Assembly: GCF_034702125.1 (NCBI RefSeq)
Contig: NC_085857.1
Location: 51,471,278 to 51,535,277 of the forward strand
Reading direction: 5' to 3'
DNA from: Engraulis encrasicolus
Taxonomy: Eukaryota; Chordata; Actinopteri; Clupeiformes; Engraulidae
DNA length: 64,000 bases
The translations under genes and the position numbers were made by a program. The notes under the pieces are model-generated. The model saw only the letters and a program-made list of their open reading frames with translations. It was not told where the DNA came from and made no database searches. Shown here piece by piece: positions 15,201 through 27,480 of this stretch (its first letter is position 1; the number at the start of each line of letters is the position of its first letter).

Positions 15201-16702
15201 GTGTAGGCAAGGCAAACTTCCATATGTAACTACTTTGATGCAATGAGCTGACCCAATGTTTCTTTACTATTGGTAATGAGTCACATGGGCTGGTTAACAG
15301 GTCAACTGGCTGTGACCAGACAATGAATTAACAACTTTTACTGTAGAATTTTGGAGAAAATGTCCTTCAAAATGCCGATATATCACTGTGTAGGCAAGAC
15401 AAACTTGCATTTGCAACTACTTTGATGCAATGTGCTGACCCAATTTTTCTTTACTATTGGTAATGAATCACATGGGCTGGTTAACAGGTCCACTGGCTGT
15501 GACCAGACAAAGAAGTAACAACTTTTACTGTACAATTTTGGAGAAAATGTGCTCCAAAAATGCTGATATGTCAATTGGGCCAATGCAAGTTGCATATGCA
15601 AGGATTTTGAAGTGAAGTGCCGATCCAATTTTTCCTTACTACTGGTAACGAGTCATATGTACCTGTTAACAGGTCCACTGGCTGTGACCAGACAAAGAAG
15701 TAACAACTTTTACTGTAGAATTTTGGAGAAAATGTGCAACAAAATGCTGATATGTCATTGTGTATAGGCAAGGCACACTTGCATATGCAACTACTTTGAT
15801 GCAATGTGCTGACCCAATTTTTCTTTACTAATGGTAATGAGTCACATGAGCCTGTTAACAGGTCCACTGGCTGTGACCAGACAATGAAGTAACAACTTTT
15901 ACTGTAGAATTTTGGAGAAAATGTCCTTTAAAATGCCGATATATCACTGTGTAGGCAAGGCAAACTTGCATATGCAACTACTTTGATGCAATGTGCTGAC
16001 CCAATTTTTCTTTACTATTGGTAATGAGTCACATGAGCCTGTTAACAGGTCCACTGGCTGTGACCAGACAATGAAGTAACAACTTTTACTGTAGAATTTT
16101 GGAGAAAATGTCCTTCAAAATGCCGATATATCACTGTGTAGGCAATGCAAACTTGCATATGCAACTACTTTGATGCAATGTGCTGACCCAATTTTTCTTT
16201 ACTATTGGTAATGAGCCACATGGGCTGGTTAACAGGTCCACTGACTGTGACCAGACAATGAAGTAACAACGTTTACTGTAGAATTTTGGAGAAAATGTCC
16301 TTCAAAAAGCCGATATATCACTGTGTAGGCAAGGCAAACTTCCATATGCAACTACTTTGATGCAATGAGCTGACCCAATTTTTCTTTACTATTGGTAATG
16401 AGTCACATGGGCTGGTTAACAGGTCAACTGGCTGTGACCAGACAATGAATTAACAACTTTTACTGTAGAATTTTGGAGAAAATGTCCTTCAAAATGCCGA
16501 TATATCACTGTGTAGGCAAGACAAACTTGCATTTGCAACTACTTTGATGCAATGTGCTGACCCATTTTTTTTTACTTTACTATTGGTAATGAGTCACATG
16601 GGCTGGTTAACAGGTCCACTGGCTGTGACCAGACAAAGAAGTAACAACTTTTACTGTACAATTTTGGAGAAAATGTGCTCCAAAAATGCTGATATGTCAA
16701 TT

Positions 16703-17636
16703 CGCCTTTGGCTAAGCCCCGCCCTCTTTAGTTACAGTTGCTAGGTCGGACAGATAAACTTTCAATGCTGAGATATCAACGTGATTTATGCAGTGACTGC
16801 AAATTGCAGCAGTTATTCACTCATAATAAATAAAAAAACGCATTCATAGTATTGTGAATATAAGTATTTAATTTCTGAACGGTCATGCGATGCATCACAG
16901 CTGTTATGGGCTCTTCTATGGGTATCGATATTTGTAACCAGCACCATGGTAAGCTGAGCTCGCATATCTTTTGAGCCCTGACTCAAACTTGCAAGACGAA
17001 AACGAAATCACACAACTTAATGGCTGTAGTCAACTTCAAAGCTACCACAGCAATGTGTAACATTAACGTTTGGCGTTTATATCTTCAGTATCATAAAAAA
17101 GTCACGTCCATCAGCTGCTAGTCAAAACACTCCTGCCGTGACCGATAGTTAACTTTGCTAGCGGTGTTTCTTCATTAATTAGGTCAGAAATCCAAAATCC
17201 TACTCTGAAACAGGTTCGTGGTTTGCTTACAACCTTACTGAAAAGGGACATGAATGAGATGGTGTCATGATCGGAGCACACAAAGTATGTTTTTGATCCG
17301 TGTGCTTTCTAGTCGAGTGTGAGGCTGCCGAGACCCTTCAAGGCAGACTATTCAGCTGCTAGTAATATTAGTCCGGTTTTAGGTAAAGAGGAAAGTGATA
17401 ACCACCTGTTACATCGCGGGGAAACTTGCACATTTGTCACAAATACCCCAGGCACAATTTCCAATCATATTTTAATAATAATACGACAGTATCTCGCTAA
17501 CTACTTGAAAACATGCGATTTCAGCATTGAGTTCAATGGAGCGCTGTCAAAACTGTCCGAGGTTTGTCCGAGGTCGTCCTTTTGCTGCGCTGTGATTGGT
17601 CAAAAACCACTTTAGGGCGGGCCTTAGCCAAAGGTG
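16703..17636. mobile_element. short non-autonomous DNA transposon in satellite
   Basis: A 934-bp insertion. The left end starts CGCCTTTGGCTAAG and the right end reads back as CACCTTTGGCTAAG, an imperfect inverted repeat of about 28 bp. AATT stands on both sides (16699-16702 and 17637-17640), duplicating the AATT of the satellite phrase GTCAATTGGGCC. No coding frame of interest inside. Superfamily unknown. Confidence 0.72.
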
Positions 17637-18479
17637 AATTGGGCCAATGCAAGTTGCATATGCAAGGATTTTGAAGTGAAGTGCCGATCCAATTTTTCCT
17701 TACTACTGGTAACGAGTCATATGTACCTGTTAACAGGTCCACTGGCTGTGACCAGACAAAGAAGTAACAACTTTTACTGTAGAATTTTGGAGAAAATGTG
17801 CAACAAAATGCTGATATGTCATTGTGTATAGGCAAGGCACACTTGCATATGCAACTACTTTGATGCAATGTGCTGACCCAATTTTTCTTTACTAATGGTA
17901 ATGAGTCACATGAGCCTTTTAACAGGTCCACTGGCTGTGACCAGACAAAGAAGTAACAACTTTTACTGTAGAATTTTGGAGAAAATGTGCTCCAAAAATG
18001 CTGATATGTCAATTAGGCTAATGCAAGTTGCATATGCATGCATTTTGAAGTGAAGTGCTGATCCATTTTTTCCTTACTACTGGTAACGAGTCATATGAGC
18101 CTGTTAACAAGTCCACTGGCTGTGACCAGACAAAGAAGTAACAACTTTTACTGTAGAATTTTGGAGAAAATGTGCTCCAAAATGCTGATATGTCACTGTG
18201 TAGGCAAGGCACACTTGCATTTGCAACTATTTTGATGCAATGTGCTGACCCAATTTTTCTTTACTTATGATAATGAGTCACATGAGCCTTTTAACAGGTC
18301 CACTGGCTGTGACCAGAAAAAGAAGTAACAACTTTTACTGTAGAATTTTGGAGAAAATGTGCTCCCAAAATGCTGATATGTCAATAGGGCTAATGCAAGT
18401 TGCATATGCAAGCATTTTGAAGTGAAGTGCTGATCCATTTTTCCCTTACTACTGGTAACGAGTCATATGAGCCTGTTAA

Positions 18480-20294
18480 CACATTGAATACCGGCGGTGC
18501 TCACGGAATTATGTCGTAGAATACCAGCGTTCTAAGCCCTTTTTTACGTTTTTTTGTAGACTCACAGCTTATTATGTGATAGGGCCACTGAAATATGTTA
18601 TGACTCGTTTGAAAGTGGAGACGCTGCCCTCTTAGTAGGTGAAAACTGTGTGTCTCTACGAGCTTTTATTGCCGAGTAAACCCACGCTAAACCGAAGTGG
18701 GTATCCATGGAATTCAGCTACAATCGGAGATATTGAGGTTTTTGTGAAGGGTGCGCTTCTTCAGAATGTGACGAGTTTGAAAGGGGATGAGTTGGTTTTA
18801 ATCACAATTTGGTGCAAGGTTAGCTCTGACACACATCTTCCTGCACGTCAAGACACACCTCCTGCTCTAAACCACTACGACACCCGGAAATCAATGCCCT
18901 TCGAAATCCACGTTTTTCACACAGACTGAACACAAGCTCTTTGCACACATGCAGAAGGTCGGACATTTGCTAAAATAGTTCCCGATGACTCCCGAAATAA
19001 TAGCCCAACATTGACAACAAATCCCAATGATATGATGCTTAGATGTAGCCCATCCGATCCATATGTAGCCATCTATGCTAGCTTCTGGCTTTTCACATAC
19101 AGGAAGACAGTTCAACATAGGAGTGAATAATCAAATAAACTTATCTGGTTGGCGATCAAACTTCTAAATCGGAGCGCATTACTCCAATTACAATTCGGGT
19201 GCCATTTTGATCCAAGGAGCTGGTAAAGGTCTAGGTAGCAAGCCCAGAAAGTTCAAGATACTCCTGGCACGATATACAATGGTCTCTGTGTTTACCTATT
19301 GCGTGAAGTCAGACACAATACACGCTACCGATCGTAGGCTACTAGGGAAACAACAACATAGCACGATTCACGAATACGGCAGCACACCTCCTGCTCTGTC
19401 ACACTACGACACCAGCAATCGATGCCCTTTGAAATCCCCGTTTTTCACGTGGACTGATCACAAACTCTTTGCACACGTGCAGAGGGTGAGACATTTGCTT
19501 AAATAGCTCCCGATGACTCCCGAAATAATAGCCCAACATTGACAACAAATCCAAATGATATGATGCTTAGATGTAGCCTAGCCCATCCGATCCGAATCAT
19601 ATGCGGTGGCAGATTGACACTCCCAACTGAGATCGCTCCCGGACGTGTAGTCCCAGGTGTTTCTATCACTCCCGGACGTGTAGTCCCACCCGGATCGATA
19701 GTCTGGCTAGTGGGAGCGAGCCGACAGGGGAGCGTCCTGCGTTGGGAGCGACAATCAGGGAATCATGATGTAGCCATGCTAGCTTCTGGCTTCTCACATA
19801 CAGGAAGACACAGAAACTTATCTTTTTGGCGATCAAACGTCCAAATCGGAGCGCATTACTGCAATCACATATCGGGTGCCATTTGGATCCAAGGATCTGG
19901 TAAAAGTCTAGCAAGTCCAGAAAGTTCAAGATACTCCAGGCACTATACAATGGTGTTTATTGCGTGAAGTCAGAGACAACACATGCTACAGTGACCGTAC
20001 TAGGGAAATCAATGCAGGCAGCGCGATAGGCGACATGGGTTGGCATCCAGACATCTTGGTAAGTTAAATTAAAATATCCAAATCATAACACTCAAACATC
20101 ATAACAATCAAACAACTTTGGACTGCAAATGTTGTCATTTATGTCCATCACAGAGCTACCAAAATCACATATATTGTCCATTGAAGGGTGTAGATTCAAA
20201 ATATGATATTTAAATGCAAAAACGCATCTTTACGTTTTGGTATACAACGCATGGGCGTGAAAAACGCATTATTACGTCGTCGGTACTCAATGTG
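18480..20294. mobile_element. piggyBac-like non-autonomous element in satellite
   Basis: A 1.8-kb insertion flanked by TTAA at 18476-18479 and 20295-20298. The empty site is known from neighbouring monomers: CCTGTTAACAGG. Its inverted ends read CACATTGAATACCGGCG and CACATTGAGTACCGACG. The exact TTAA duplication is the diagnostic feature of piggyBac. The interior contains a diverged internal duplication (18851-19070 against 19383-19585, and 19171-19320 against 19850-19975). No transposase frame is visible. Confidence 0.85.
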
Positions 20295-23200
20295 TTAACA
20301 GGTCCACTGGCTGTGACCAGACAAAGAAGTAACAACTTTTACTGTAGAATTTTGGAGAAAATGTGCTCAAAAATGCTTATATGTCACTGTGTAGGCAAGG
20401 CACACTTGCATATGCAACTATTTTGATGCAATGTGCTGACCCAATTTTTCTTTTACTGTACAATTTTGGAGAAAATGTGCTCCAAAAATGCTGATATGTC
20501 AATTGGGCCAATGCAAGTTGCATATGCAAGGATTTTGAAGTAAGTGCCGATCCAATTTTTCCTTACTACTGGTAACAAGTCATATATACCTGTTTACAGG
20601 TCCACTGGCTGTGACCAGACAATGAAGTAACAACTTTTACTGTAGAATTTTGGAGAAAATGTCCTTCAAAATGCTGATATATTACCATGTAGGCAAGGCA
20701 AACTTGCATATGCAACTACTTTGATGCAATGTGCTGACCCAATTTTTCTTTACTATTGGTAATGAGTCACATGAGCCTGTTAACAGTTCCACTGGCTGTG
20801 ACCAGACAAAGAAGTAACAACTTTTACTGTAGAATGTTTCAGAAAATGTGCTCTAAAATGCTGATATGTCAATTGGGCTAATGCAAGTTTCATACGCAAG
20901 CATTTAGAAGTTAGTGTTGATTCAATGTTTCCTTACTAATGGTAATGAATCACATGAGCCTGTTAACAGGTCCACTGGCTCTGACCAGACAAAGATATAA
21001 CAACTTTTACTGTAGAATTTTGGAGAAAATGTCCTTCAAAATGCTGATATATTAGTGTAGGCAAGGCAAACTTGCATATGCAACTACTTTGATGCAATGT
21101 GCTGACCCATTTTTTCTTTACTATTGGTAATGAGTCACATGAGCCTGTTAACAGGTCCACTGGCTGTGACCAGTCGTAGAAGTAACAACTTTTACAGTAG
21201 AATTTTTGAGAAAATGTGCTCTAAAATGCTGATATGTCAATTGGGCTAATGCAAGTTTCATATGCAAGCATTTTGAAGTGAAGTGTCTATTCAATGTTTC
21301 CTTACTAATGGTAATGAATCACATGAGCCTGTTAACAGGTCCACTGGCTGTGACCAGAGAAAGAAGTAACAACTTTTACTGTAGGATTTTGGAGAAAATG
21401 TCCTTCAAAATGCTGTTATATCACTGTGTAGGCAAGGCAAACTTGCATATGCAACTACTTTGATGCAATGTGCTGACCCAATTTTTCTTTACTATTGGCA
21501 ATGAGTCACATGGGCTGGTTAACAGGTCCACTGGCTGTGACCAGACAATGAAGTAACAACTTTTACTGTAGAATTTTGGAGAAAATGTCCTTCAAAATGC
21601 CGATATATCACTGTGTAGGCAAGGCAAACTTGCATATGCAACTACTTTGATGCAATGTGCTGACCCAATTTTTCTTTACTATTGGTAATGAGTCACATGA
21701 GCCTGTTAACAGTTCCACTGGCTGTGACCAGACAAAGAAGTAACAACTTTTACTGTAGAATTTTGGAGAAAATGTCTTTCAAAATGCTGATATATTACTG
21801 TGTAGGCAAGGCAAACTTGCATATGCAACTACTTTGATGCAATGTGCTGACCCAATTTTTCTTTACTATTGGTAATGAGTCACATGAGTCTGTTAACAGT
21901 TCCAGTGGCTCATCGGCTGTGACCAGACGAAGAAGTAACAACTTTTACTGTAGAAATTTTGGAGAAAATGTGCTCCAAAGTGCTGATATGTCAATTGGGC
22001 TAGTGCTAGTTTCATATGCAAGCATTTAGAAGTGAAGTGTTGATTCAATGTTTCCTTACTAATGGTAATGAGTCATATCAGCCTGTTAACAGGTCCATTG
22101 TCTATGACCAGACAAAGAAATAACAACTTTTACTGTAGAATTTTGGAGAAAATGTCCTTCAAAATGCTGATATATCACTGTGTATTCAAGGCAAACTTAC
22201 ATATGCAACTACTTTGATGCAATGTGCTGACCCAATTTTTCTTTACTAATGGTAATGAATCACATGAGCCTGTTAACAGGTCCACTGGCTGTGACCAGAG
22301 AAAGAAGTAACAACTTTTACTGTAGAATGTTGGAGAACATATCCTTCAAAATGCCGATATATCACTGTGTAGGCAAGGCAAACTTGCATATGTAACTACT
22401 TTGATGCAATGTGCTGACCCAATTTTTCTTTACTAATGGTAATTAGTCATATGAGCCTGTTAACAGGTCCACTGGCTGTTACCAGACAAAAAGAGTACTA
22501 ACTTTTACTGTAGAATTTAGGAGAAAATGTGCTACAAAATGCTGATATGTCAATTGGGCTAATGCAAGTTGCATATGCAAGCATTTAGAAGTGAAGTGTT
22601 GATTCAATGTTTCCTTACTAATGGTAATGAGTCATATGAGCCTGTTAACAGGTCCACTGGCTGTGACCAGACAAAGAAGTAACAACTTTTACTGTAGAAT
22701 TTTGGAGAAAATGTGCTCCAAAATCCTGTCATATTGGGCTAATGCAAGTTGCATATGCAAGCATTTTGAAGTGAAGTGCTGATCCATTTTTTCCTTACTA
22801 CTGGTAAAGAGTCATATGAGCCTGTTAACAGGTCCAGTGGCTGTGACCAGACAAAGAAGTAACAACTTTTACTGTAGAATTTTGGAGAAAATGTGCTCCA
22901 AAATGCTGATATGTCACTGTGTAGGCAAGGCACACTTGCATATGCAACTATATTGATTCAATGTGCTGACCCATTTTTTCTTTACTAATGGTAATGAGTC
23001 ACATGAGCCTTTTAACAGGTCCACTGGCTGTGACCAGACAAAGAAGTAACAACTTTTACTGTAGAATTTTGGAGAAAATGTGCTCCAAAATCCTGTCATA
23101 TTGGTCTAATGCAAGTTGCATATGCAGGCATTTTGAAGTGAAGTGCTGATCCATTTTTTCCTTACTACTGGTAACGAGTCAAATTACCCTGTTAACAGGT

Positions 23201-24396
23201 CCACTGGCTGTGACCAGACAAAGAAGTAACAACTTTTACTGTAGAATTTTGGAGAAAATTTGCTCCAAAATGCTGATATGTCACTGTGTAGGCAAGGCAC
23301 ACTTGCATATGCAACTATTTTGATGCAATGTGCTGATCCAATTTTTCTTTACTAACGATAATGAGTCACATGAGCCTTTTAACAGGTCCACTGGCTGTGA
23401 CGAGACAAAGAAGTAACAACTTTTACTGTAGAATTTTGGAGAAAATGTGCTCCAAAAATGCTGATATGTCAATAGGGCTAATGCAAGTTGCATATGCAAG
23501 CATTTTGAAGTGAAGTGCTGATCCATTTTTCCCTTACTACTGGTAACGAGTCATATGAGCCTGTTAACAGGTCCACTGGCTGTGACCAGACAAAGAAGTA
23601 ACAACTTTTACTGTAGAATTTTGGAGAAAATGTGCTCCAAAAATGCTGATATGCAAATTGGGCTAATGCAAGTTGCATATGCAAGCATTTTGAAGTGAAG
23701 TGCTGATCTATTTTTTCCTTACTACTGGTAACGAGTCATATGAGCCTGTTAACAGGTCACTGGCTGTGACCAGACAAAGAAGTAACAACTTTTACTGTAG
23801 AATTTTGGAGAAAATGTGCTCCAAAATCCTGTCATATTGGGCTAATGCAAGTTGCATTTGCAAGCATTTTGAAGTGAAGTGCTGATCCATTTTTTCCTTA
23901 CTACGGGTAACGAGTCATATGAGCCTGTTAACAGGTCCAGTGGCTGTGACCAGACAAAGAAGTAACAACTTTTACTGTAGAATTCTGGAGAAAATGTGCT
24001 CCAAAATGCTGATATGTCACTGTGTAGGCAAGGCACACTTGCATATGCAACTACTTTGATGCTATGTGCTGACCCAATTTTTATTTACTAATGGTAATGA
24101 GTCACATGAGCCTTTTAACAGGTCCACTGGCTGTGACCAGACAAAGAAGTAACAACTTTTACTGTACAATTTTGGAGAAAATGTGCTCCAAAAATGCTGA
24201 TATGTCAATTGGGCCAATGCAAGTTGCATATGCAAAAATTTTGAAGTGAAGTGCCGATCCAATTTTTCCTTACTACTGGTAACGAGTCATATGGGCCTGT
24301 TAACAGGTCCACTGGCTGTGCCCAGACAAAGAAGTTACAACTTTTACTGTAAAATTTCGGAGAAAATGTCCTTTAACATGCTGATATATCACTGTG

Positions 24397-25119
24397 TTTG
24401 CGGATGATACAACACTGGTGGGCCTCATCACCAAGGGCGATGAGACTCACTACAGAGAAGAAGTAGACCTGCTGGCCAGATGGTGCAAAGACAACAACCT
24501 CCTGCTGAATGTCAACAAGACCAAGGAGATTGTTGTCAACTTCCAAAGGGTCCAAAAACAACTGCCACCACTGACCATCGACGGCGATGCTGTGGAGAGA
24601 GTGAGCAGCACCAAGTTCCTTGGAGTGCACATCAGCGACGACCTCTCTTGGACCACCAACACTACATCACTGGCGAAGAAGGCCCATCAGTGTCTCTACT
24701 TCCTGCGCAAACTAAAGAAGGCAAGTGCTACACCCTCCATCATGACAACATTCTACAGAGGAACCATAGAGAGCGTCGTGTCCCACTGCATCACAGTGTG
24801 GGGAGGAAGCTGCACGGAGAAAAACAGGAAGACACTCCAGCGTGTTGTGAACACAGCGAAGAAGATCATTGGAGTACCACTCCCCTCCCTGCAGGACATT
24901 TACACCACACGCCTCACCTGGAAAGCACTGATGATCATCAAAGACACAAGCCACCCTGCACACAAACTGTTCAGCCTCCTGCCCTCTGGAAAGAGGTACA
25001 GGCGCCTCCGTTCCCGTACCACCAGGCTGGCGAGCAGCACAATGCACCAAGCGATCAAGATGCTGAACACTCAACCCACTCTCCCTCCACTGTCAGCCTC
25101 TAGCCAGCAAGGCCACTGA
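24397..25119 (+). pseudogene. L2-like LINE reverse transcriptase C-terminal fragment
   Basis: An open frame of about 240 residues with catalytic FADDTTLVG at its start, then NKTKEIVV, KFLGVHISDDLSW, YRGTIESV and LPSLQDIYTTR. These are conserved phrases of the fish L2/Maui-type RT thumb and C-terminal region. The first codon overlaps the target-site duplication, so no native start is present. It cannot encode an active enzyme because everything N-terminal of the catalytic box is absent. Confidence 0.85.
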
Positions 25120-25238
25120 CAACCCCCCCCCCACCCCCACCACCATATCTGCGACTGAACATTCCACCTGCACTACTATACTTGTGACTGAACTTTCAAC
25201 CTGCACTAACTCAAAACACGCACACCACAACACACACA

Positions 25239-25309
<71 letters not shown>

Positions 25310-25434
25310 GCACACTGCACTTAACCCAAACATACACACACTGACACACACTCACACACACACACACACACACACAGACACACACAGACACACACAGACA
25401 CACAGAGACGCACACCGCACCTTCTACCTGCACT

Positions 25435-25469
<35 letters not shown>

Positions 25470-25485
25470 CACACACACAGACACA

Positions 25486-25536
<51 letters not shown>

Positions 25537-25910
25537 TGCTGCTGGTGTACTTGACAGACCTTTTTAATATTTATTTTTCTTCAAAATGCTACTATTACCA
25601 TGCCAGAACGCTATAAAGGACTTTTTAGGAAAAGCACAAAAGCACAACAATACCTCTTAATGTATGTTCTCTACAAGTCTTCTGTTGTCCAGTCTTGCAC
25701 TTTAAATATCTGTATGAGCACGGTCTATGTCCATACTGTCTTAAGTCCATGTATAAGTACTAAGTCTATGTCTATACTGTCTATGTCCTTACCTAGATTA
25801 GTCTATGTCTGTATGGGAAAGCAAGAAATGTAATTTCTAATTCTTTGTATGACCAGTGCATGTAAAGAAATTGACAATAAAACCTACTTGACTTGACACG
25901 ACTTGACTTG
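24398..25910 (+). mobile_element. 5'-truncated L2-like LINE in satellite
   Basis: A LINE inserted in a satellite monomer, with a 7-bp duplication ACTGTGT at 24391-24397 and 25911-25917. It starts exactly at the FADD box of the reverse transcriptase and ends with AATAAAACC followed by a degenerate ACTTG repeat, the tail style of L2-type LINEs. A long CA-rich stretch (25215-25531) separates the coding part from the tail. Full-length elements carry an endonuclease and complete RT, both missing here. Confidence 0.85.
25215..25531. repeat. compound (CA)n microsatellite in L2-like 3' UTR
   Basis: Three CA-rich runs with GACA interruptions, separated by short unique sequence, inside the LINE 3' region. 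Confidence 0.93.
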
Positions 25911-26095
25911 ACTGTGTAGGCAAGGCAACATTGCATATGCAAGGACTTTGAAGATAAGTGCTGATCCAAAATGTCCTTATTACTGGTAAGCTTAATGCGT
26001 CATCTGGACATGCTGGCAGTTCCACTGGCTACTACCAGACCAAGAAGTAATGGATTTTACTGTAGAAATCTGGAGAAAAGCACCTTCAATACATA
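25911..26095. repeat. diverged right-hand edge of the satellite
   Basis: Continues the monomer broken by the LINE: CTGTGTAGGCAAGGCAA, then TTGCATATGCAAGGAC, and later TTTTACTGTAGAAATCTGGAG, with many substitutions. This is the last recognisable monomer. Confidence 0.8.
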
Positions 26096-26601
26096 CTATT
26101 TCATGCTTTTCCACCTCACATACATACCATAGCCAACGTAAGGATGGTAATGGCAAAGTGTGAATGTAAGATGCACAGACACTGTTGCTGCAAGTACACT
26201 CTGACGAGAACCTGCTGAAGAACCAAGCTGCATAGCTTTATATATTGGACGGGGTTTTGGTGAGGTATGGGGAACCTGGCAGAGGTGTGTGTGTGTGTGT
26301 GTGGTTGTTCCACCGGCTGTGAGAGCAGACAAATAACGAAAAGATTTCACTGTACAATTTTGAAGAAATTGAAATTATGCATGTTCTCTTACTGTTTCAC
26401 ATTTAGGTCTACTGACAATGTCTAAATAGTGTAGTGTAGGTCCATTTATGTATTTATAAGGGCTGTGGTGGACATGCACTGGTGGCATTTGAACTTGTGC
26501 TTTATATTTAGGCTACAGTATTCAGAAAAAAAATATTACCTGTAATTTGCTTTGTTGCTTAATTAATGACCATAGATATCAGCATGTTTAGGTGAATAGG
26601 C

Positions 26602-26629
26602 CACACACACACACGCGCGCGCGCGCGCG
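26602..26629. repeat. (CA)n(CG)n alternating tract
   Basis: CA units followed by about eight CG units. An alternating purine-pyrimidine run of this type can adopt Z-DNA. Confidence 0.85.
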
Positions 26630-27235
26630 TTTGACAGAACGTCCTATGTAATAAAACATTACAATGAAGGAAAACGACAGAACACCGGTCCTGACATATG
26701 GGCTACCAGTTCTCACCACACCAGCACTGAAATCGCTTACTAAATGTGCCTGCGTTGGTTTCTCTGTTCAAAACTTTATGGAAATGTGTCTCTCGTGTTT
26801 ACTTGTTGTGATCTGTAGTTTAGTACGCTGAAGCAATTTCCCCACGTGCGTGCTCTCGGTGCATTCATATGGCCTGCCTATATCCCCTGACGTCGGCGAT
26901 AGCCCACTGGTAAACAGGTAGAAATTTACTGTGTTTGAGATAGTTTCTGCTTTGTTGTTGCTCCCCATCAAATAGGCCTTGTGTATTGTGTCGTGATTTT
27001 TTGTTTTAATAAACAAAGAAATAAATAATGAAATAAAAGCATCCAGTCGCCATTCAGCCAGCCGCTCGGGAATATAAATAACCTAAATGTAAATAAACAA
27101 ACAATTCTACTACTGGGTGTAGGCCTATCGTGCAGTGTAAAAGCAACTGGGTGCTCATTCCTTAAACTAAATAAAGAGAACCAGCACTCCACGTGTGTGA
27201 CGGGCAATAAAATATATAAATAAATAATAAACCAT

Positions 27236-27480
27236 CCGCGTTCCGTCAGCCGCCATTCAGCCAGCCGCTGGGGAAAATCTAAATAAATAAATAAATAAAC
27301 TAGCACCGTTCCGTCAGCCGCCATTCAGCCAGCCGCTCCAGTAAATATAAATAAATAGGCTAAATAAACTAGCACCGTTCCGTCAGCCGCCATTCAGCCA
27401 GCCGCTCGAGTAAATATAAATAAATAAATAAATAAATAACCTAGCACCGTTCCGTCAGCCGCCGTTCAGCCAGCTGAGCC
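27236..27480. repeat. about 70-bp minisatellite, four units
   Basis: Units start TTCCGTCAGCCGCC at 27241, 27309, 27378 and 27450, each followed by a TAAATAAA run. A partial unit lies near 27045. Confidence 0.85.

Larger units (their letters stand above)
9961..24390. repeat. 187-bp satellite array with higher-order structure
   Basis: Tandem monomers of about 187 bp, for example the TTACTGTAGAATTTTGGAG phrase recurring every 187 bases at 12347, 12534 and 12721. Each monomer carries two palindromes, TTGCATATGCAA and CCTGTTAACAGG. Two monomer types differ in the middle: type I has ATCACTGTGTAGGCAA, type II has GTCAATTGGGCCAATGC. In 12231-16702 type II occurs at alternating 4- and 6-monomer spacing (ends near 12960, 13707, 14830, 15577, 16702), giving a 1870-bp ten-monomer higher-order repeat. 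From 17637 to 24390 the order is less regular. The array is interrupted by elements at 10381, 16703 and 18480. A diverged piece continues after the LINE at 25911. Confidence 0.93.

Noticed and set aside
12800..18212. Many similar minus-strand frames of 60-160 codons through the satellite, suggesting a repeated protein family.
   Set aside because: They follow the 187-bp monomer, which is not a multiple of three, so each is an accidental open stretch of the same DNA in successive frames. No domain, start context or splice logic supports coding.
24480..25103. A second long plus-strand frame overlapping the L2-like reverse transcriptase.
   Set aside because: It is an alternative frame of the same sequence without conserved RT motifs; the FADD-containing frame is the genuine one.
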